DNA from: an uncultured Gemmatimonadota bacterium
GTDB lineage: Bacteria > Gemmatimonadota > Gemmatimonadetes > Gemmatimonadales > GWC2-71-9
DNA length: 34,884 nt
Assembly (NCBI GenBank): GCA_937961295.1
Contig: CALGOK010000055.1
Span: 1-34,884 of the forward strand
Direction: 5' to 3'
Under the pieces are notes generated by a model. It worked only from the letters and a program-made list of their open reading frames with translations, had not been told where the DNA came from and did no database searches. Below, piece after piece: positions 7,640-15,447 of this stretch; position 1 is the first letter of the stretch; each line of letters starts with the position of its first letter. Made by a program: the position numbers and the translations under genes.

Positions 7640-7711
7640 GCTGCGAGGACCTTCGGCGCCTCACCCGCTCCGCACCCCCACCCACACCAGGCACCCGATC
7701 CAGATCAGTTG

Positions 7712-8311
7712 TCAGGGACGGCCCAATCCCGGTACCGTGGCGCCGAGGAACAGTTCGATCGGCTGCTGGCCATCATCCATGCGATGGTCGTCCATCAGGT
7801 TGATCGCGCGGCCGTGCGCCAGCGCATCCGCCACCGCCATCCGGCGCTCCTTGATCAGGTAGGCCGTCCACAGGTGGCTGGCCCGCCACGCGATGGTGCA
7901 ATGCAGCAGCACCTTCCCGTCGGCGGACTTCATCACCTCGGCAAAGTCTCGGAGTGCCTCGGGGGAATAGGGCCAGGTCGTCCCGGCACGCATCGGCAGG
8001 TAGACGTACCGCATGCCGAGTTCCTCGACCAGCGCCGCTTCATCGAACCCGAGGCGCTCCATCTCCGGCGGGCTGCGGAGGTTGACGACCGTGGCGACAC
8101 CACGGCGCTTCATCTCCCGCAGCCCTTCCGCGCTGGGTTGCCCGGCGATGAACACGTCGTCACCAACCCGGACCAGCTTGGCCAGGAAGAGCCCGGTGGT
8201 GTCGAGCTCGACCGGTGAAGGCACGCGGGCGCTCGATTCCGACCCGACCAGGGTCTGGGCCTCGGCACCTGACGCGACAAGCATCCCGATGAACAGCAGT
8301 GGCAGTCTCAC
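7712..8311 (-). CDS. Exported DUF442-like phosphatase
   Basis: 199 aa from GTG 8311, with a signal peptide (LLFIGMLVASGAEAQ). The DUF442/beta-lactamase-hydrolase-like tyrosine phosphatase fold is supported by VFIAGQPSAEGLREMKRRGVATVVNLRSP, a mid-domain Y.YLPM, and the loop HCTIAWRAS. This loop is Cys-x4-Arg, as in DUF442 and rhodaneses, not the Cys-x5-Arg of classical PTPs. A conserved Asp after it (DDHRMDDG) may assist. The export signal places the activity in the periplasm. GAGAGG about 6 nt before the start supports GTG. Substrate unknown. Confidence 0.82.
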   Translation of the reverse strand: MRLPLLFIGMLVASGAEAQTLVGSESSARVPSPVELDTTGLFLAKLVRVGDDVFIAGQPSAEGLREMKRRGVATVVNLRSPPEMERLGFDEAALVEELGMRYVYLPMRAGTTWPYSPEALRDFAEVMKSADGKVLLHCTIAWRASHLWTAYLIKERRMAVADALAHGRAINLMDDHRMDDGQQPIELFLGATVPGLGRP

Positions 8312-8479
8312 GCAGCACCTCTCGCTAGCAGGGAGTTCCGGTGGGAGGCCCTACGGACCCGCGGACGGAGAGGTTGCAGGCGCCCGAAGCGATGGACTCT
8401 CGCGCCGATTGGGCGCGGGGTGCTTCCAATGGCACGCTCCACAGGCCCCCGCGCCTCGGAGTATCCCACGCGAGGCTTC
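8312..8479. other. 168-base intergenic stretch, no gene seen
   Basis: Between the phosphatase start and the DUF1801 stop, both minus strand. No protein-like frame is evident. It should contain the promoter of the phosphatase gene, but no clear -35/-10 pair is recognised. Confidence 0.35.
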
Positions 8480-8896
8480 CTATCCGTATCGCCTGCGCAC
8501 CTCGGCGACCGAGTTGGCAACCAGCTTCTCGAGCACCTTCGTGTCCAAGTCGGCGAGCCGCTTGAAATAGAGGCAGACCTTCCCCATTCGGTGCTTGCCG
8601 AGCTTGGCGAGGAGCGCCTGCTGTTCCTTCGACTCCGCGTCGACGTACACCACCAGGTCGCGGCCACGGATCGCGAACCCCACCAGCGGCGCCTCGCCCG
8701 TGCGGCCACTCTCGTAGGTGTACCGGTACACGCCGTGCCCGACGATGCTGGGCCCCCACATGTGCGCCGGCTTGCCAGTCATCTTCCGGAACAGCTTCAT
8801 CAGCGCACGGCAGTCCGCCGCCTGCTCCGGACTCGCCCGCGAGGCGATGTAGTCGTCGACGCTTGCCCCGGTGGGCCTGGTCGTGTTCTCGGCCAT
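8480..8896 (-). CDS. DUF1801 domain protein (YdhG-like)
   Basis: 138 aa when started at ATG 8896; the longer open frame to 8980 adds arginine-rich sequence lacking family resemblance. Hallmarks are DDYIASRASPEQAADCRALMKLFRKMTG, MWGPSIVGHGVYRYTYESGRTGE, PLVGFAIRGRDLVVYV, and LGKHRMGKVCLYFKRLADLD, which follow the DUF1801 pattern of a mixed alpha/beta domain. The biochemical role is unknown. Its first 19 nt match 17/19 with the short ORF at 9842-9892. It follows the reductase by 31 nt and may be cotranscribed with it. Confidence 0.85.
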   Translation of the reverse strand: MAENTTRPTGASVDDYIASRASPEQAADCRALMKLFRKMTGKPAHMWGPSIVGHGVYRYTYESGRTGEAPLVGFAIRGRDLVVYVDAESKEQQALLAKLGKHRMGKVCLYFKRLADLDTKVLEKLVANSVAEVRRRYG

Positions 8897-8927
8897 CACA
8901 ACGCTCCGTGAGCCTGCAGGTCTCCCG

Positions 8928-9845
8928 TCACGCGCCCAGCCGCGCCTCGTACGCCTTGAGGTGGGTAAACGCATGCGCAAGCAACGTGGGCCTCAACCCG
9001 TGCGCCCGCGCCACGTCGGCCATCCAGCCGACGATCTGGTCGCTCTCGACCCGGTTCCCGGAATCCAGGTCGTGGCGCATCGAGGCGTTGCGGGCGCTCG
9101 GCACGGTCAACGCGCCGAGTGCGCGCTCGATGACCGCCGGGCGGAGCGGATGGCCGGCGCACGCCGCCGCCTCGCAGTTGACTGCGAACGCCTCCTGCAC
9201 CGCCTCCAGGCCGCCGGGCGCGGCAATGATCTCGCCGATGTTGGCGCGGAAGAGGCATGTCGCCGCGGCAAACACCGACAGGAACGCGATCTTCTCCCAC
9301 ATCTCCTGCTCGATGTTGTCGACGAGCTCGCACGGGACGCCGGTCGGTGCGAAGGCATTCGCCAACGCCACGCCGCGCCCGGAACTCGCACCACCACGAT
9401 CGCCGAAGGCGATGCGCTGCAGCGGGTCGACTTGCCGGATCACGCCGTCCGGATCCAGCGTGGCGCTGATCCAGCAGGTGCCGCCCATTACCCTCGATGC
9501 TCCGAAGCGCTCGTCGAGCCTCGACAGGTGCGCCATGCCGTTGAGCAGCGGCACGATCACGCTGTGCTCGGCCATCGCGGGGGCGATCGCCTCCATGGCC
9601 GTGTCGAGGTCATAGGCCTTGCAGGAGAGAAGCACGAAGTCGTAGACAGGCTCCACGTCCGATGCGTCCACCGTGCGGACGGCGAGCGTCGCGTCACCGT
9701 GGGGGCTCTCTAGGCGAAGCCCATCGCGCTCCAGCTGGGCGCGCCGGCGCGAACGCACCAGGAAGGTGACGTCGGCTCCGGATTGGGCAACGCGGCCCCC
9801 GAAGTAGCCGCCGACGGCGCCGGCGCCCAGCACGAGGAGCTTCAT
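8928..9845 (-). CDS. 2-dehydropantoate 2-reductase family protein
   Basis: A 305-aa NADPH-dependent ketopantoate reductase-like protein. The N-terminal Rossmann motif is MKLLVLGAGAVGGYFGGRVAQ, then FLVRSRRRAQLERDGLRL, the catalytic-lysine-bearing LLSCKAYDL, and LNGM. The C-terminal domain carries MWEKIAFLSVFAAATCLF and the HDLDSGNRVESDQIVGW motif typical of PanE-like enzymes. In pantothenate synthesis PanE reduces ketopantoate to pantoate, but many family members act on other ketoacids, so panE is not assigned. Its ATG overlaps the stop of a 16-codon leader ORF. Confidence 0.9.
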   Translation of the reverse strand: MKLLVLGAGAVGGYFGGRVAQSGADVTFLVRSRRRAQLERDGLRLESPHGDATLAVRTVDASDVEPVYDFVLLSCKAYDLDTAMEAIAPAMAEHSVIVPLLNGMAHLSRLDERFGASRVMGGTCWISATLDPDGVIRQVDPLQRIAFGDRGGASSGRGVALANAFAPTGVPCELVDNIEQEMWEKIAFLSVFAAATCLFRANIGEIIAAPGGLEAVQEAFAVNCEAAACAGHPLRPAVIERALGALTVPSARNASMRHDLDSGNRVESDQIVGWMADVARAHGLRPTLLAHAFTHLKAYEARLGA

Positions 9846-9892
9846 TGGTGCACGATAGGAACAACGGCTGGCGTTGTCGTGCTCTCGGCCAT
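9842..9892 (-). CDS. 16-aa leader ORF coupled to the reductase
   Basis: ATG 9892 to TGA 9842-9844 encodes MAESTTTPAVVPIVHQ. AGGAGG (9899-9904) lies 6 nt upstream, the strongest Shine-Dalgarno sequence in this neighbourhood. The TGA overlaps the reductase ATG (ATGA), so termination would place ribosomes at the reductase start. Its first 19 nt match the DUF1801 start (17/19; MAESTT against MAENTT). It could be a functional leader or the truncated 5' end of a duplicated DUF1801 gene. Confidence 0.5.
   Translation of the reverse strand: MAESTTTPAVVPIVHQ
9850..9882 (-). promoter_or_regulatory. Stem-loop just before the reductase start
   Basis: GCACGA + ACAACG on one side pair with CGTTGT and CGTGC on the other across a GCTGG loop (6-bp inner stem, with a bulge before the outer stem). 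It lies within the leader ORF and ends 5 nt from the reductase ATG, so folding could mask the start unless the leader is translated. Confidence 0.4.
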
Positions 9893-9924
9893 CGTCTACC
9901 TCCTTCCGGCCACCGCCCGCACGC

Positions 9925-10185
9925 TCACTTCGGCCGCTTGAAGTACGCGTAGTACTTGCAGTCTGCCGCGTAGTTCGGGTTGCTCGGACATGCGGAGATC
10001 ACACCGACCAGCTCCCAGCCATCGGCACCGAACTGATTGAGCCTGGGAACCGCACTGGCCGTCGCCGGCAGCCCGATCTCGTAGTACTCCCACGTCACCC
10101 GCGCCTGCCCCTGCGTGTTCGCCGCCCACCCCACCAGGCATGCCCCGACCACCGCCACAAGACCCACCATGAGATGCCGCCGCAT
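9925..10185 (-). CDS. Secreted DUF4177-like protein
   Basis: 86 aa from ATG 10185; GGAG about 7 nt upstream supports this start over longer frames. A signal peptide or membrane anchor (HLMVGLVAVVGACLVGWAA) precedes VTWEYYEIGL, a middle LNQFGADGWELVGVISACPS, and a final strand YYAYFKRPK. The strand-helix-strand pattern with GADGWELVGV is the DUF4177 signature. Function unknown. It may be cotranscribed with the leader ORF and reductase downstream (32-nt gap to the leader). Confidence 0.8.
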   Translation of the reverse strand: MRRHLMVGLVAVVGACLVGWAANTQGQARVTWEYYEIGLPATASAVPRLNQFGADGWELVGVISACPSNPNYAADCKYYAYFKRPK

Positions 10186-10453
10186 GATCCCGCTCCTCGC
10201 ACCGCTTGGGTGCCGTGACAACGGGAGGGCCATCCCCCCGGTCGCGCGGGAGAATGTGCCGCGCGGTTCGGGAGGCGGCAAGCGCCCACAGGGCCCCGAT
10301 AGATCCGATCCCCGACTCGCGACGTATGCCCCATGAACACTCGATGATCCGGACTACCTCGATGCCTGAAGGCCCGGATCCGGGGCTGCAGGCCCAGCCG
10401 CTCCTTGGACAGCCCTGCATCGATCATGCGCGGCACAAGGGAACGAGAACGAC
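10186..10453. other. Divergent intergenic region, 268 bases
   Basis: Should carry promoters for the DUF4177-like gene and the lipoprotein gene. The most obvious structure is CCCGGATCCGGG (10373-10384), a perfect 12-nt palindrome, whose left part also pairs with GATCCGG at 10346-10352. This could be an operator or a hairpin. No clear sigma-70 promoter. Confidence 0.35.
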
Positions 10454-11152
10454 ATGCTCAGCAATCGACTGGCCCTCCTCGCGGGCGGCTTCGCCCTGAT
10501 GGCGGGCGTTGCCGCCTGCTCGGACTCCGAGTCCATCGTCGCGTCCGACGCCAACCAGCCCCGCTTCGCCCACGGCCCCGGCAACGGCGACGTGAAGTCC
10601 GACAAGTCGGGGATGCTCTACACCGCCAACCTCCACACCCTCAATCCCCAAGCGCAGCGCCTGCTGGATCCCGACCGGGACGCCGGCGGCACCGCGCGCG
10701 GCAAGGCGTTCTTCCGGATTACCGGGGACAATGTCCAGGCCATCGTCCAGATGCAGGGCGTCGAACCCGGCATGCCCCATCCGCAGCACATCCATGCCGC
10801 CGATCGCTGCCCGCCGGCGTCGGCGGACGTGAACGGTGACGGCTTCGTCGACGTGCTCGAGGGCGTCCCGTTCTACGGACCGATCCTCATCACGCTGGAC
10901 AGCGACATCACCAACACCACCACCGAGGTCGCCGGGCTCCCCGCCCCGGATGTCACCTACTACAACTACGTGCAGAACGGGTCGCTGAGCGCGATTGAAG
11001 CGGCGATCGGCGAGCCGCTCGCATTGGAGTCGCGCCACGTGGTGATCCATGGCGTCGACCTCAACACGCCGCTCCCGGCGACCGTCGCGTCGATCGGCGG
11101 ACTCCCCGCCCAGCTGACGCTGCCGATCGCGTGCGGCACGATCAAGGGCTGA
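10454..11152 (+). CDS. CHRD-like lipoprotein with EF-hand-like loop
   Basis: A 232-aa exported protein with an N-terminal lipobox: LLAGGFALMAGVAACSDSE, Cys about residue 22. The mature part contains HPQHIHAADRCPPASADVNG, resembling CHRD-type secreted proteins in the HPQHIH...CP motif. It also has a DVNGDGFVDVLE segment that matches a calcium-binding DxNxDGxxDxxE loop, then PFYGPILITLDSDITNTTTEV. It is predicted to be anchored on the cell surface or in the periplasm. It precedes two ferritin-like genes on the same strand, separated from them by a hairpin and a 259-nt gap, so cotranscription is uncertain. Confidence 0.75.
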   Translation: MLSNRLALLAGGFALMAGVAACSDSESIVASDANQPRFAHGPGNGDVKSDKSGMLYTANLHTLNPQAQRLLDPDRDAGGTARGKAFFRITGDNVQAIVQMQGVEPGMPHPQHIHAADRCPPASADVNGDGFVDVLEGVPFYGPILITLDSDITNTTTEVAGLPAPDVTYYNYVQNGSLSAIEAAIGEPLALESRHVVIHGVDLNTPLPATVASIGGLPAQLTLPIACGTIKG

Positions 11153-11194
11153 CCGATCTGGCCGCGAACCGCGGCAACCTCCTCATCACGGAAC

Positions 11195-11216
11195 GCCCGT
11201 CCTGGATCGGACGGGC
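11195..11216 (+). terminator. Hairpin terminator candidate
   Basis: GCCCGTCC-TGGATC-GGACGGGC is a perfect 8-bp stem about 43 nt beyond the lipoprotein stop, followed by CTTCTGCTTC. The pyrimidine tract is poor in T, so termination may be partial. Confidence 0.55.
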
Positions 11217-11411
11217 CTTCTGCTTCGGCCGGGGGCCGCAGATGCGGCTGCCAACCGATCGCGGCCGGCCATGCGCAGTCGCTGCGCCTGCGGCGACCGA
11301 CCCCATGCATCCGATCCGCTGCCTCGCTTCGTACCTCCCATGCACGTGATCGACGGGCACCGCCCGGGCACCGCGACCTGGGCAGCCCCCCACTGCATGA
11401 GAGGAGTACCC

Positions 11412-12092
11412 GTGACCGCCATTCCGGAACCCCCCGCGTCCGGCCAGCCCGACCCCGCGACCGGCCGCCGGCCGCTTCTCGCCAGTCGCCGATCATTCCT
11501 CACCCTCGCCGGTTCCGCCACCGCGCTGGCAGCGCTCGGCTGCTCCGACGACGGCACCGGGCCCAGCATGCCAGGCGAGGCCGTCGTGTCGCTGCCGCTT
11601 CGCACCGACATGGATGTCCTCAAGTACGCGCTCTTCCTCGAGCTGCTGGAGGAGGACTACTACGTCAAGGCCGTCCAGAGCGGTGTGCTGAGCGGCGCCG
11701 TGCTGACGCTGGCCACCAGCGTGCGCGACCATGAGAGCGCCCACGTCGACGCGCTCCAATCCGCACTCGGCAGCGCGGCGTTCGGCTCCGATGACGTGGC
11801 CTTCGACTTCGGCAACGCCTACGCCAACCAAGCCAACTTCCTCGCCACCGCCACCGTCCTCGAACAGACCGGTGTCGGCGCGTACCTCGGCGCGATTGGC
11901 CTGATCCAGTCCAAGGCGCTTCGCACCACGGCCGGCTCGATCTTCACCATCGAGGCCCGCCACACCGCTGCGTTCCGGGCGTACGCCAACGCCGGCGGTG
12001 GCCCCGTCCCCAACGCCTTCGAATCCCCGATGACCCCCGAGGCCACGGTCAATGCCGTCGTCGCCACCGGGTTCGTCACCAGGGGACTCTGA
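11412..12092 (+). CDS. Tat-exported ferritin-like protein
   Basis: 226 aa from GTG 11412; GAGGAG at 11401-11406, 5 nt upstream, decides the start over ATG 11397. The N-terminus carries a twin-arginine signal, SRRSFLTLAGSA, ending near LGC, so a lipoprotein is also possible. The rest is a ferritin-like four-helix bundle (PF13668 type). Metal-ligand-like motifs appear in each helix: LELLEEDYY, DHESAHVDAL (ExxH), VLEQTGVGAY and IEARHTAAF (ExxH). This is a complete diiron-style set. The role is probably oxidative or desiccation protection. It is 17 nt from the next gene, which encodes a similar protein. Confidence 0.87.
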   Translation: MTAIPEPPASGQPDPATGRRPLLASRRSFLTLAGSATALAALGCSDDGTGPSMPGEAVVSLPLRTDMDVLKYALFLELLEEDYYVKAVQSGVLSGAVLTLATSVRDHESAHVDALQSALGSAAFGSDDVAFDFGNAYANQANFLATATVLEQTGVGAYLGAIGLIQSKALRTTAGSIFTIEARHTAAFRAYANAGGGPVPNAFESPMTPEATVNAVVATGFVTRGL

Positions 12093-12109
12093 CCCCCAAG
12101 GAGCGACTG

Positions 12110-12892
12110 ATGCGCAACGCGCCACCACGCCTGATCCACTTCGACGCGAAGGAGCTCGACTCGGTCTCCGAGCGCCGCCGCTTCCTGGGCAACCTGGCCA
12201 TCGCCGTCGGCGCGATCGGCCTGGTGCCGATGATCCGCCGCGGAGCCGGGATCGGCGAACTCCTCGCCCAGTCCGGCGGGGAGACCGAGCCCGGCCTGTC
12301 CGACACCGACATCCTCAACTACGCCCTGACGCTGGAGTACCTCGAGGCGACGTTCTATCTGCGCGCCGACAGCACCGGTCCGCTGCCCACCGGCGCAATC
12401 GTCGCCGCGATCGATCCCGATGGCATGGGCGCGCCGGGGACGGTGCCTGGCCTCTCCGGCCGGATGGCGCCGGCGCCGGCGACGTTCAGCGTGCCGACCT
12501 TCGTTCGCGCGGTGCGCGACCACGAGATCATCCACGTCCTGGCGCTCAAGTCGGCGCTCGGCGCGAATGCCCTGCCCCGCGACCAGTTCGCGTTCGACTT
12601 CGGCACCGCGTTCGACAGCGCGGCGAACTTCATGGCCACTGCGCTGGTGCTCGAGGACACCGGCGTCACCGCGTACCTCGGGCAGGCCGGCAACCTGGAC
12701 AGCCTGGCGATCCTCGGCACCGCCGGCACCATCCTCGGCGTGGAAGCGGAGCACGCCGCGACCTTCCGGTTGCTGAACAACCAGCCGGTGAGTCCCAATG
12801 ATGCCGACTTCGACTCGCCGAAGAGCTCGAGCGAGATCGTCGCGGCAGCTGGCGGTTTCATCACGGCCGCGCCGGCGCTGCCGTTCCCCTGA
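12110..12892 (+). CDS. Second Tat-exported ferritin-like protein
   Basis: A 260-aa protein, with AAGGAG 6 nt before ATG. The Tat motif SERRRFLGNLAIAVGAIGL is at about 20-38. The ferritin-like domain follows: LNYALTLEYLEATFYLRA, RDHEIIHVLALKSAL (ExxH), LEDTGVTAYLG and VEAEHAATFRLL (ExxH). The shared helices with the preceding gene suggest an old tandem duplication. It differs by a longer loop between helices 1 and 2 containing proline-rich text. Tat export implies folding before secretion, consistent with metal insertion in the cytoplasm. Confidence 0.88.
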   Translation: MRNAPPRLIHFDAKELDSVSERRRFLGNLAIAVGAIGLVPMIRRGAGIGELLAQSGGETEPGLSDTDILNYALTLEYLEATFYLRADSTGPLPTGAIVAAIDPDGMGAPGTVPGLSGRMAPAPATFSVPTFVRAVRDHEIIHVLALKSALGANALPRDQFAFDFGTAFDSAANFMATALVLEDTGVTAYLGQAGNLDSLAILGTAGTILGVEAEHAATFRLLNNQPVSPNDADFDSPKSSSEIVAAAGGFITAAPALPFP

Positions 12893-13019
12893 CCGTGAAT
12901 CGTGGTGCGCTTCCTCGACTGCGGGAGCAGGTGTAGTGTTCCATGGTGGCTCCTTGCGCAGCCTGCACGGCGAGGACAGACACGGGCCCTCGCCAGCGCC
13001 GACCTCTCCATGGACCTCG

Positions 13020-13622
13020 ATGAGCGACGCTGTCGATCAGGCGAATCCCGGGGACCGCGAGCTCGGCCGGCGCCTGCAGCGTCGCGACGAGAGCGTGGTG
13101 GCGATCCTCTATGACCGCTTCGGCCCCTTGCTCTACGGTCTCGCGCTGCGGATCACCGGCGAACCGCCCGATGCCGAGGACGTGGTGATCGAGGCGTTCG
13201 CCCAGGCGTGGCGCGATGCGCGGCGGTTCGATCCGGCGCGCGGGTCGCTCGCGTCGTGGCTCGTGACGATCGCCCGCAGCCGGGCGCTTGATGCCGTTCG
13301 CGCCCGCGGCCGTCGGCTGCGGCTGGCCGATCGGGCGACCGAGGCGGTCTCCGACACGCCGCCCGGAATGGGCGATCGGCTCCCCGGCACCGAGGAGCGG
13401 GCCGAGGGACGCGAGCGTCGCACGGTGGTGCGCGAGGCCCTCGCCAACCTCAGCGACGTGCAGCGCGAGGCGATCGAGCTCGCCTACTTTGGTGGACTCT
13501 CGCAGTCGGAGATCGCCGACCGGTTGCAGCAGCCGCTGGGAACCATCAAGACCCGGGTACGACTGGGAATGTCGCGACTGCGCGAGGCGCTGTTGCCCTA
13601 CCACGAGCCGGCCGATGGCTGA
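13020..13622 (+). CDS. ECF sigma factor, SigK-like
   Basis: 200 aa from ATG 13020; the longer upstream frame lacks family sequence. Region 2 is visible as VAILYDRFGPLLYGLALRIT, EPPDAEDVVIEAFAQAWRDA and SLASWLVTIARSRALD (about 25-95). Region 4 is REALANLSDVQREAIELAYF plus GGLSQSEIADRLQQPLGTIKTRVRLGMSRLR, a standard helix-turn-helix. The gene downstream encodes an RskA-like anti-sigma factor, which supports the SigK-like subclass. The stop overlaps the anti-sigma start by 8 nt. Its proximity to the ferritin-like genes makes them candidate targets. Confidence 0.92.
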   Translation: MSDAVDQANPGDRELGRRLQRRDESVVAILYDRFGPLLYGLALRITGEPPDAEDVVIEAFAQAWRDARRFDPARGSLASWLVTIARSRALDAVRARGRRLRLADRATEAVSDTPPGMGDRLPGTEERAEGRERRTVVREALANLSDVQREAIELAYFGGLSQSEIADRLQQPLGTIKTRVRLGMSRLREALLPYHEPADG

Positions 13623-14403
13623 GCATCGTCCCCATCCGCTCGCCGACGAGGCCGCGGCGTACGTCCTCGGCGCGCTGTCAGCCGAGGAGGCGGCACAGTT
13701 CGAGGCCGCGCTCGCCGGTGATGCCGCCCTCCAGGGCGAGGTGGCCCGACTGCAGGCTGTGACGGCCGACCTGGTGGACGCGATGTCGGCGGCACCGCCA
13801 CCGGGACTGCGCGGCCGCGTGATCGATCGCGTTCGCGACGAAGTGCAGCGCGACGCAGAGCTGGCGGTGACGCGCCGCCCGCGCCTCGGCCCGATCCTGG
13901 CGATCGCCGCCGGCCTCGCCGTGGTCGGCGTCCTCGGCTTCGCGTGGCTCACGATCCGGCGCGAGAATGCGGCACTGTCGGGATCGGTCGCTGCGCTCGA
14001 AGCCCAACTCGAGCAGGCTCGCACCGACCTTGCCGACAACCAGGAACTGCTCGACGTGCTGCTCGCCCCCGAGATGCGGATCGACCTGGTGGAGAGCACC
14101 GGCGAGGCGCGGCCGGTGTTGCGGCTCTTCCGCGACCCGCAGCGCCGCATTGCCATCGCGATGACCCAGAACCTGCCGCCCGCGCCCGATGGCCGGACCT
14201 ATCAGCTCTGGTTCATCCGCGATGGCGTGCCGGTGCCGTCGGTGACGTTCAACACCGCATCGGACGGACGCGTGGCCCCCATTCGCGTCGAGCTGCCGGC
14301 GGGAGACGGCGAGATCACCCATGCTGCAGTCACCGAGGAACCCAGCGGCGGCTCCGCCCAGCCGACGACCACGCCGTTCCTGGTGGGTGAGCTGACGCGT
14401 TAG
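13615..14403 (+). CDS. RskA-like membrane anti-sigma factor
   Basis: 262 aa from ATG 13615. The cytoplasmic N-terminus has the anti-sigma-K pattern LADEAAAYVLGALSAEEAAQFEAAL (about 7-32). A transmembrane helix follows at about 93-113 (ILAIAAGLAVVGVLGFAWL), then a likely coiled segment SVAALEAQLEQARTDL. The periplasmic RskA domain shows RIAIAMTQNLPPAPDGRTYQLWFIRDGVPV and late strands. Such proteins hold the sigma factor until site-1 and site-2 proteolysis; neither protease is encoded in the window. Confidence 0.88.
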   Translation: MAEHRPHPLADEAAAYVLGALSAEEAAQFEAALAGDAALQGEVARLQAVTADLVDAMSAAPPPGLRGRVIDRVRDEVQRDAELAVTRRPRLGPILAIAAGLAVVGVLGFAWLTIRRENAALSGSVAALEAQLEQARTDLADNQELLDVLLAPEMRIDLVESTGEARPVLRLFRDPQRRIAIAMTQNLPPAPDGRTYQLWFIRDGVPVPSVTFNTASDGRVAPIRVELPAGDGEITHAAVTEEPSGGSAQPTTTPFLVGELTR

Positions 14404-14457
14404 GTGCCAGGGATCGCCGGGCCCAACGATGGTGCCGCGGCCGAGCGACGGAGGAGT

Positions 14458-15447
14458 TCACAGCCCCGTCATCCGCTCCAGTTCCGGTGAATAGCGCGCC
14501 CCCGACACGGCAATCCGGGACGACGCCTCGTCGATCTCGGCCAAGTCTGCCTCCGTGAGCTCGACATCCAGCGCACCGAGGTTCTCGCCGAGGCGTGAGA
14601 GCCTCGTGGTGCCGGGGATCGGCACGACCCGCGGCCCGCGCGCCAGCAGCCAGGCAAGTGCCACCTGCGCCGCCGTGGCGCCCTTCGAATCGGCCACGCG
14701 ACGCACGAGGTCGACCACCACCTGGTTCGCCTGACGGTTCGCGACGCTGAAGCGCGGCAGGTTGCTCCGGAAGTCGCTGCTCGCGAACTCCGTGCTGGTG
14801 TCCATCATTCCCGTGAGAAATCCGCGTCCGAGCGGCGAGAACGGCACCAGGGCGATGCCCAGCTCCTCGAGCAGCGGGAGGATCTCGCGCTCGGGATGGC
14901 GCCACCAGATCGAGTACTCGCTCTGCAGTGCCGCGACCGGTGTCACCGCGTGAGCCCGGCGGATGGTCTGCACGCCTGCCTCCGAGAGGCCGAAGTGCAG
15001 CACCTTCCCCTCGTGGATCAGCTCCCCCACCGTCCCGGCCACGTCCTCGATCGGCACGTCGGGATCCACGCGATGCTGGTAGAGCAGGTCGATCCGATCG
15101 GTGCGCAATCGCTTCAGCGATCCCTCCACCGCCTCCCGGATCCGATTGGGACGACTGTCCACCCCTTCCTGCACCCCGCGCGGGCCGATCCGGAAACCGA
15201 ACTTCGTCGCGATGATCACCCCGTCGCGCACCGGCGCCAGCCCCTCCCCCACCAGTTCCTCATTGGTGAACGGCCCATACACCTCGGCGGTGTCGAACAG
15301 CGTCACGCCACGCTCCACGGCGGCGCGCAGCAACGCGATCATCTCGCCGCGATCCCTGGGGGGGCCGTAGCCGTGCGACATGCCCATGCAGCCGAGCCCG
15401 ATGGCGGAGACGGAGGGGCCGTGGGAGCCGAGGGGTCGAGTGATCAT
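14458..15447 (-). CDS. Aldo/keto reductase
   Basis: 329 aa from ATG 15447, which overlaps the previous stop (ATGA). The TIM-barrel aldo/keto reductase shows PLGSHGPSVSAIGLGCMGMS, catalytic-type LFDTAEVYGPFTNEELVGE (Asp and Tyr), IIATKFGF (Lys) and LLYQHRVDP (His), then the C-terminal nucleotide-site segment VPIPGTTRLSRLGENLGAL. The length and motifs fit NADPH-dependent members acting on small aldehydes. Substrate unknown. It is coupled to the PhnB-like gene. Confidence 0.93.
   Translation of the reverse strand: MITRPLGSHGPSVSAIGLGCMGMSHGYGPPRDRGEMIALLRAAVERGVTLFDTAEVYGPFTNEELVGEGLAPVRDGVIIATKFGFRIGPRGVQEGVDSRPNRIREAVEGSLKRLRTDRIDLLYQHRVDPDVPIEDVAGTVGELIHEGKVLHFGLSEAGVQTIRRAHAVTPVAALQSEYSIWWRHPEREILPLLEELGIALVPFSPLGRGFLTGMMDTSTEFASSDFRSNLPRFSVANRQANQVVVDLVRRVADSKGATAAQVALAWLLARGPRVVPIPGTTRLSRLGENLGALDVELTEADLAEIDEASSRIAVSGARYSPELERMTGL

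Noticed and set aside
7860..7905. Classical Cys-x5-Arg tyrosine phosphatase loop in the 7712-8311 product
   Set aside because: The loop HCTIAWR has only four residues between Cys and Arg, which fits DUF442/rhodanese-type loops instead.
11271..11411. Upstream extension of the first ferritin-like gene
   Set aside because: The extension has no export signal at its N-terminus, while GTG 11412 has a proper ribosome site and places the Tat signal near the start.
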